Source of the DNA: CAYXVB01 sp964467785
GTDB lineage: Bacteria > Bdellovibrionota > UBA1018
Direction of reading: 5' to 3'
Assembly: GCA_964467785.1 (NCBI GenBank)
Contig: CAYXVB010000128.1
Span: 1 to 10,351 of the forward strand
Length of the DNA: 10,351 nucleotides
This document shows, piece after piece, positions 5,518-10,351 of the stretch. Made by a program: the position numbers and the translations under genes. Each line of letters begins with the position of its first letter. Within the stretch, counting starts at the first letter, position 1. Below the pieces are notes generated by a model. The model was not told where the DNA came from, did not search any database, and saw only the letters and a program-made list of their open reading frames with translations.

Positions 5518-6798
5518 TCAGCTATTGAGCAGCAGGAGGCTCGGGTTCTCGATGTATTGAATGAAGAGCTTCATGAACTCCGCGCCCACCGCGCCGTCGA
5601 TCACGCGGTGATCAAGCGAGATGGAGAAGTAGGTCCAGTCGCGGATTGCGATTTCTTCCTTGCCATTGACCGTGCGGACAACGGGCTTGCGGAAGATCTT
5701 GTTGAAGCCGAGGATGGCGACTTCCGGATAATTGATGACCGGAGTGGCGAAGAGTCCGCCGATCGAGCCCGCATTGGTGAGCGTGATCGTGCTGCCTTCG
5801 AAATCCTCGCGGGTGAGCTTCTTGGCGCGCGCGCGGTCGACCACATCCTGGATGTCGCGGGCGAGCTCAAGCACCGACTTGGTCTCCACGCTCTTGATGA
5901 CCGGAGCGGTGAGGCCGTCTTCGGTCTGGATGGAAAGGCCGACATTGTAATAGTGCTTGATCACCCATTCACCCTTCTCTTCGTCGTAAGACGAATTGAG
6001 GGTGGGATACTGCTTGAGTGCGGCAACCATGGCCTTCATGACGAAGGGCAGATAAGTGACCTTGATCCCCTGCTTGGAACCGACATCCTTGGCCATCGCG
6101 CGCAACTCGACGAGTGCGGTCGCGTCGGCCTCCTCGACGTAGGTGAAGTGGGCGGCCTTGCTCTTAGAAAGCGCCATCTTCTCGGCGATTTTCTTGCGGA
6201 GACCGCGGACGGGAATTCGCTCCTCGCGCTGCGCCGGAGCCGGACGCCCCGCAGCGGAGCCGGCGGGCTTGGCGCCATAGCCGTGCCCCCCGTTGCTCAC
6301 CCACTTTTCGACATCATCGCGCAGGATGCGGCCGGCAGGACCGGAGCCCGGGACGATAGCCAGATCAACGCCCATCTCCCGAGCCATGCGGCGGGTGGAG
6401 GGAGCGGCGAGCGGACGCGTCGCGGGATTGAGGTCGCCCGTAGCAGGTGCGGCCGGCATCGGCGCGCTCGGCGCGGCAACCGGTGCGGGGGCCTTAACAG
6501 GCGCGGCGGCTGGTGCTGGTGCGGCGGCTTTGGGCGCCTCGGGTGCGGGGGCCGCGGCCTGAGCGGCGGCGCCTTCAAAGCTCAATAAGAGCTGGCCGAC
6601 ATGGACGGTCTCGCCTTCTTTGGCATGCAGCTGCTCGACTTTGCCTTGGAACGCGGAAGGGATCTCCACGGTGGCCTTGTCGGTCATGACTTCGCACAGA
6701 GGCTGATCGTACTTGACCGCGTCGCCGAGCTTCACCCGCCATTTGACGAGTTCGCCTTCGTGTACGCCTTCACCTAATTCCGGAAGCTTAAACTGCAT
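5518..6798 (-). CDS. pdhC: Dihydrolipoamide acyltransferase (E2) of a 2-oxoacid dehydrogenase complex
   Basis: Core E2 subunit carrying the lipoyl swinging arm and passing the acyl group to CoA. The 426 residues show a single lipoyl domain (1-76) with the lipoylated Lys41 in MTDKATVEIPS. A flexible Ala/Pro/Lys linker (77-127) follows, then a peripheral subunit-binding domain for E1/E3 (about 131-166, with RRMAREMGVDL and GRILRDDVEKW). The catalytic domain (about 192-426) has the active-site His397 and Asp401 in DHRVIDG. The start ATG lies inside the end of lipA (11-nt overlap) with AGAGGGA 8 nt upstream. Pyruvate versus branched-chain 2-oxoacid specificity cannot be settled: the DKATVEIPS lipoyl site and the HFTYVEEAD segment also occur in branched-chain-type E2s. 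The symbol pdhC is therefore provisional. No E1 gene is present in the window. LipA and LipB, its modifying enzymes, are encoded in the same operon. Confidence 0.93.
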   Translation of the reverse strand: MQFKLPELGEGVHEGELVKWRVKLGDAVKYDQPLCEVMTDKATVEIPSAFQGKVEQLHAKEGETVHVGQLLLSFEGAAAQAAAPAPEAPKAAAPAPAAAPVKAPAPVAAPSAPMPAAPATGDLNPATRPLAAPSTRRMAREMGVDLAIVPGSGPAGRILRDDVEKWVSNGGHGYGAKPAGSAAGRPAPAQREERIPVRGLRKKIAEKMALSKSKAAHFTYVEEADATALVELRAMAKDVGSKQGIKVTYLPFVMKAMVAALKQYPTLNSSYDEEKGEWVIKHYYNVGLSIQTEDGLTAPVIKSVETKSVLELARDIQDVVDRARAKKLTREDFEGSTITLTNAGSIGGLFATPVINYPEVAILGFNKIFRKPVVRTVNGKEEIAIRDWTYFSISLDHRVIDGAVGAEFMKLFIQYIENPSLLLLNS

Positions 6799-7837
6799 GA
6801 TGCGATTCCCTCTCGTTCTGACTCAGGCTCTCGATATGAGAGCGCATGAAAAACTCACCTGCCCGATAGCTTGAACGGACCATCGGTCCTGATGCAACGT
6901 ACAAAAAGCCCTTGCTCTTGGATTCCCGCTCGAGCTGCGCGAACTCCTCGGGGGAGTAATAACGCTCTACAGGCAAATGATCCATCGACGGCCGCAGGTA
7001 CTGCCCCAGTGTCAGCACGTCGACATCATAGCTCCGGAGGTCATCAAAGGCCTCGTTCAATTCTTCAAAAGTCTCTCCCAGGCCCAGCATGATCGAGCTC
7101 TTGGTGAAGAGCTGGGTCTTGCGGCTGGATTGCCGCGCATAAGTCTTGGCCCAACGGAGCGTGGCCAGGGATTGCTCGTAAGTGGCGCGCGGGTCACGCA
7201 CGCGGTACTGCAGGCGGCGGACGGTTTCGATATTGTGGGCGTAGACATCGAGGCCCGAGTCCACGATCGTTTCGATATCGCGCGTGTTGCCGCGGAAATC
7301 CGGCACGAGAGCCTCGACGATGATCTTGGAGTCCAGGCGCTTGATCTCTCGGATCGTCGCCGCGATGTGCTCGGCGCCGCCGTCCTCCATGTCGTCGCGG
7401 TCAACCGAGGTCAAGACGACGTAATGCAGGCCAAGCGAAGCGATCGAGGCGGCGACTTGCTTCGGCTCATCGGGATCCAGCGCGGGCGGGTTGCGCGCGG
7501 TCTTGATCGCGCAAAAACGGCAAGCGCGGGTGCAAGTGTCGCCCCCCACCATGAAGGTCGCGGTCCCGGAGGCCCAACACTCGCTCACGTTGGGACAACG
7601 CGCCTCCTCGCAAACGGTGTGGAGCTTTCGTTCACGCAACATGCCTTTGATCTGCGTGTAGCTCTCGCCCGCAGGCGGACGGATCCGTAGCCACTCGGGC
7701 TTGCGCTGGGCCAGGATCTCACGGGCCTTCGACGGCGCGATCGGACGCGCCAGGGCTTCCCCCTTCAGATGTGCGTTCTTCGAAGCTGAAGTCAATTCAC
7801 CCGGATTGAGGACGGGCAGCTCTTTGAAAATGGCCAT
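6788..7837 (-). CDS. lipA: Lipoyl synthase (radical SAM)
   Basis: Inserts two sulfur atoms into the octanoyl chain on lipoyl domains, using two [4Fe-4S] clusters and S-adenosylmethionine. The 349-residue product has the auxiliary cluster ligands Cys76, Cys81 and Cys87 (TVCEEARCPNVSECW). The radical-SAM motif is Cys102-x3-Cys106-x2-Cys109 (TCTRACRFC), and the C-terminal RSSY (321-324) provides the conserved serine ligand. KPEWLR and the YTQIKG segment are typical N-terminal family marks. The frame stays open further upstream to an ATG at 7948 (386 residues). ATG 7837 is preferred because GGA precedes it and because a promoter-like sequence lies inside the upstream extension. The chosen protein still has about 40 residues before the family core. 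It is the first gene of the operon and overlaps E2 by 11 nt. Confidence 0.95.
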   Translation of the reverse strand: MAIFKELPVLNPGELTSASKNAHLKGEALARPIAPSKAREILAQRKPEWLRIRPPAGESYTQIKGMLRERKLHTVCEEARCPNVSECWASGTATFMVGGDTCTRACRFCAIKTARNPPALDPDEPKQVAASIASLGLHYVVLTSVDRDDMEDGGAEHIAATIREIKRLDSKIIVEALVPDFRGNTRDIETIVDSGLDVYAHNIETVRRLQYRVRDPRATYEQSLATLRWAKTYARQSSRKTQLFTKSSIMLGLGETFEELNEAFDDLRSYDVDVLTLGQYLRPSMDHLPVERYYSPEEFAQLERESKSKGFLYVASGPMVRSSYRAGEFFMRSHIESLSQNERESHHAV

Positions 7838-7849
7838 GATCGTCCGACC

Positions 7850-7878
7850 GTTATAGTCAGCACCCACCGGGGAATCAA
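7850..7878 (-). promoter_or_regulatory. Sigma70-like promoter for the lipA-E2-lpd-lipB operon
   Basis: On the minus strand TTGATT (7878-7873, four of six consensus) and TATAAC (7855-7850, five of six) are separated by exactly 17 nt. An AT-rich tract at about 7895-7916 upstream could help RNA polymerase binding. Only 12 nt separate the -10 from the lipA ATG at 7837, so the transcript would have a leader of about 5 nt. Hexamers and spacing are seen directly; activity is inferred. Confidence 0.6.
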
Positions 7879-7960
7879 GCGTGCTGCGGCGCATTAAGTT
7901 ATTTAAAAAGTTTTGCATTAGCGGAATGGCGGCGCGCGTAAAAGTCAAGGTTGCTTAGCC

Positions 7961-7987
7961 AACCCAGGGTAAGCGGCCTTAAGGGTT
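7961..7987. terminator. Imperfect hairpin downstream of the WD40 gene, possible terminator or processing site
   Basis: AACCC (7961-7965) pairs with GGGTT near 7983-7987, with a second TAAG/CTTA stem inside and a CGGC loop; the two stems are joined by an unequal bulge. On the strand of the WD40 gene no T-run follows, so intrinsic termination is doubtful. On the plus strand a few T residues follow, but no plus-strand gene feeds it. Confidence 0.25.
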
Positions 7988-8052
7988 TTCCCGACCGTCA
8001 AGCCCCCCCGGTGATGCCCACTGCCGCAGAAAAAATACCGGCGCAGTTCGAT

Positions 8053-10351
8053 TTAACGGCGTCTGGACTTTTTAGAGGGAGAGGTGGCTCCCGGCTCGGA
8101 CGGGAGCTCAGGACCGGCAGGCATTGACGCCGCCACGGGTGGCGCCACCCAAACGGGCAGCGGCCGAAGATCCCAGATTCGCAGCGTGCCGTCGGCGAGA
8201 CCGGCCAAAAGCCAGCGCTGATCCGGCGAGACACTGAGCGAAGTCACCTTTTCACCGGCTCGCCCCAGTGCGGCCACCCGCTTTCCGAGAGGCATATTCC
8301 AGACATCGACTCCCCCCTCGGGACGGGACGAAAAAAGCCGGGAGCCGTTCGACGAAAACTCGACGGCGTAGACCAGTGCCGGAGTCCGTTTGAGTTCCTG
8401 ATCGTCCATCGGGTTCGCGGGAGGGCGCGAAGGCCCGAGCCGGACACCTGGCTGGCCATCCACGGCGGCGCCGCGGAGGACCTGAAATTTCGAGGTGTCC
8501 AAATTCCAAAGCAGTACGGTGCCTTTTTCGCCGCCAAACGCCATCAGCTCTCCCGTGGGCGAGAGCGCGCTCGAATAAAGCAGGTAGTTTGCCGAAGGAA
8601 CATGCGAGACTTCCAGGCCCGTGACGGCCTCATAAACAGCGTACTCGTTCGCGGAGTTAGCGATCGCGTAAGTGCGTCCCGAAAGAAGCGGAGTGAACTT
8701 CACGATCGGAAGCGTCAGGCTGGAGTGCATCTTGGTCCATTTGTTTTTGGGTGGATCCCAAACTCCCAAAAAACCCGTATCACCGACGGAGCCGGTCTGA
8801 CCTTTAAAGGATCCACCTCCGACAAACAGGCGCTGCTGGCCCTGGGTGCCGCGGCATTCAATCGCGCGGATGGCATTGAGTCCATTCATGGTCTGCCCCA
8901 GCTTGAGCGTGGCCTGGCGTGCTCCGACTCGCGAGTATTGATGCACGCTGCGGGTCACCTGCTCGGCGATGACCAGACTGCGGTCCGGACACCACCCCGC
9001 CAAATTGAGATCCGGATCCACGCCCTGGATCCGCTTCTCGGCAAACCCCGCGCCCTGCAGCTCCATCCACCGCGCCGGACGCAAAAAAACCTTGTCTCCC
9101 GCTGGCGCCACCGAGGGGTATGGGCTTTCGACTTCTTTTTCGAGACGCCCACTGGCGACATCCCAAACTTTGAACTTATTGTCCGGCCCGTGCGAGAGGA
9201 CGCGGCCGGCTCCCGCCCATCGGACTGTTTCGACGCGGCCGCTATGCCGCTCAGGCCCCCCGCGTCGCGAAGCCGTGCGAGCATCCCAAAGTTCAAGAGT
9301 GGCCCCACTGATGCTGCCAAAAACGCTGCCGTCCAGCGAGAACGATAGGCCGGCCACCATCGGGCCCGCCGGCCTGATCCTGCGAATCACCTGACCCTTG
9401 GCGGCATCGATGAGCAGGACCCATTCGTCTGTCCCCACGACCAGCGTGCGCGTGTCCGGGGAGAGCGCCGCGGACCAGAGTCGCGGCTGATGCTCGGCGG
9501 GCAGGAGCATTTCGGCGGACAAGATGCGCGGCCTGCGCGTCTGCAGATTCCACAGGATGACGGAATCATGGGCGACCGACACCAGCGTGCGTCCGTCAGC
9601 CGAGAACGAAAGGCCGCGCACGCCCTGCTGATGCGCGATGAATTCGACAAGCCGGGTGCCTTTTTCCGCGTCATAGATATGAATCGGGCAGGCCCCGACG
9701 CCGAAGCTCTGGCAGCCCGCCGCGATCCATTTGCCGTTTGGGCTGAATGCCGCGCTCCCGTACTCGAGGTTTTCGGGACTCTTCATCTGGATTGAGGAAG
9801 TGGATCCCTTTCCGGAAAGGCGAACCAGCACGAGACCCTTTTTCTTGGGTGCGTTTTCGGCAACCGCCAACAGAGTCGCGTCGGGCGAGAAGGCCAGAGG
9901 CACGACCGCGGGGGCGCTTCCGGGAAAGGTCTTGGCGACCCGGTTGGTCCGAGCGTCCGTCAAGATCAGCGAAGCCCCCCCCGTTGCGATCCACGAGCCG
10001 TCGCGCGACACGGCGTTCGAATAGGCCACCGGCCCGATCGCGGCCAATCTCCGTCCGGAAATCAGCTCACGAAGCTCGACCTGCCCCCCTCGCGTGCCAC
10101 CGCCGCCGTGAACGAGAATTCGCCTACCATCAGGTAGGAACATCAAGGCCTGTCCACTTACGCTGAAATCGGTTTGACCAAAGACCTGGCTTGCCGCCGC
10201 AAAGGCAGGAACCGCGTGCGCGATCGCGGGAATTGCGGGATGGGCAGGATTGAGATTGGGATGATGAGGCGCCTTGGCCGGGACATGAGGCCGAGCGGGA
10301 GCATGGGCAGAGCTCTTGGCCGGCGGTCCCACCGGGAGCAACTCAGGCGGT
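8053..10351 (-). CDS. WD40-like beta-propeller protein, N-terminus beyond right window edge
   Basis: A large protein, open through the right edge, so its true start is not in the window; a TTG at 10341 is merely the first in-frame start-like codon. The first ~45 visible residues are Ala/Pro/His-rich and probably a flexible linker. Then come roughly 12 to 14 WD40-type blades, each with a FSPDG-like turn and an ending such as VILWNLQT, LELWDART, FKVWDVAS, LGVWDPPK, VLLWNLDT, VDVWNMPL and LRIWDLRP. One stretch in the middle is degenerate. The count suits two seven-bladed propellers, a scaffold for protein-protein interaction. The C-terminal tail (about 35 residues) is Pro/Ser/Ala-rich and ends in the basic KKSRRR. 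No kinase, TIR or protease domain is visible in the part present. A membrane anchor or signal peptide, if any, would be beyond the edge. Function is not deducible. Confidence 0.9.
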   Translation of the reverse strand, partial: PPELLPVGPPAKSSAHAPARPHVPAKAPHHPNLNPAHPAIPAIAHAVPAFAAASQVFGQTDFSVSGQALMFLPDGRRILVHGGGGTRGGQVELRELISGRRLAAIGPVAYSNAVSRDGSWIATGGASLILTDARTNRVAKTFPGSAPAVVPLAFSPDATLLAVAENAPKKKGLVLVRLSGKGSTSSIQMKSPENLEYGSAAFSPNGKWIAAGCQSFGVGACPIHIYDAEKGTRLVEFIAHQQGVRGLSFSADGRTLVSVAHDSVILWNLQTRRPRILSAEMLLPAEHQPRLWSAALSPDTRTLVVGTDEWVLLIDAAKGQVIRRIRPAGPMVAGLSFSLDGSVFGSISGATLELWDARTASRRGGPERHSGRVETVRWAGAGRVLSHGPDNKFKVWDVASGRLEKEVESPYPSVAPAGDKVFLRPARWMELQGAGFAEKRIQGVDPDLNLAGWCPDRSLVIAEQVTRSVHQYSRVGARQATLKLGQTMNGLNAIRAIECRGTQGQQRLFVGGGSFKGQTGSVGDTGFLGVWDPPKNKWTKMHSSLTLPIVKFTPLLSGRTYAIANSANEYAVYEAVTGLEVSHVPSANYLLYSSALSPTGELMAFGGEKGTVLLWNLDTSKFQVLRGAAVDGQPGVRLGPSRPPANPMDDQELKRTPALVYAVEFSSNGSRLFSSRPEGGVDVWNMPLGKRVAALGRAGEKVTSLSVSPDQRWLLAGLADGTLRIWDLRPLPVWVAPPVAASMPAGPELPSEPGATSPSKKSRRR

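Larger units (their letters stand above)
7838..8052. other. Intergenic region between the WD40 gene and lipA
   Basis: About 215 nt without a convincing gene. It holds the lipA promoter near its left end and an imperfect inverted repeat at 7961-7987. A run of seven C lies at 8003-8009, and an A-run at about 8031-8036 (a T-run on the minus strand, but without a clear stem before it). An in-frame extension of lipA (to 7948) runs through its left half and is judged untranslated. No riboswitch or small RNA was recognised. Confidence 0.5.

Noticed and set aside
5497..6588. A 363-codon open frame on the plus strand opposite the E2 gene
   Set aside because: It is antisense to a clear E2 with intact domains. 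The frame is open because of GC-rich codon bias, and its Gly/Arg-rich product has no recognisable motif.
10339..10341. TTG as the start codon of the WD40 protein
   Set aside because: The frame remains open to the window edge with Pro-rich codons of the same style, so the real start most likely lies outside.

Overview
The window is a GC-rich, densely coded bacterial chromosome segment with nine genes and no sign of mobile elements, CRISPR arrays or RNA genes. Sec-type signal peptides, the 2-oxoacid dehydrogenase/lipoate genes and the Mrp-type Fe-S carrier fit a Gram-negative, aerobically respiring bacterium. A Bdellovibrionota/deltaproteobacterial-type lineage is a guess from overall style, not something the sequence proves.

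Left part (1-1639): a small [2Fe-2S] BFD-type protein and an Mrp/ApbC Fe-S carrier ATPase (cut by the left edge) run leftward as a pair. folE (GTP cyclohydrolase I) diverges from them rightward across a short AT-rich spacer. Middle-left (1715-3096): two tandem, rightward, tiny secreted proteins share the same cysteine spacing and are evidently paralogues of an unrecognised family. They converge on a leftward secreted protein of unknown function.

Middle (3168-7837): a tight leftward operon lipA - E2 - lpd - lipB. Genes overlap or lie within about 35 nt (lipA/E2 overlap 11 nt, lpd/lipB overlap 4 nt). A good sigma70-like promoter (TTGATT-N17-TATAAC) sits just before lipA. The operon makes the lipoyl-bearing E2 and the E3 subunit of a 2-oxoacid dehydrogenase, plus both enzymes of de novo protein lipoylation. 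LipB transfers octanoate from ACP to lipoyl domains, LipA inserts the sulfurs, E2 uses the arm for acyl transfer and Lpd reoxidises it. E1 genes are not in the window.

Right part (8053-10351): a large leftward WD40-like beta-propeller protein with 12 to 14 recognisable blades, whose N-terminus lies beyond the right edge.

Most of the window is ordinary core metabolism. The items most worth a second look are the paralogous cysteine-rich mini-proteins, the LipB C-terminal extension, the double-propeller protein and the very short leader implied by the lipA promoter.
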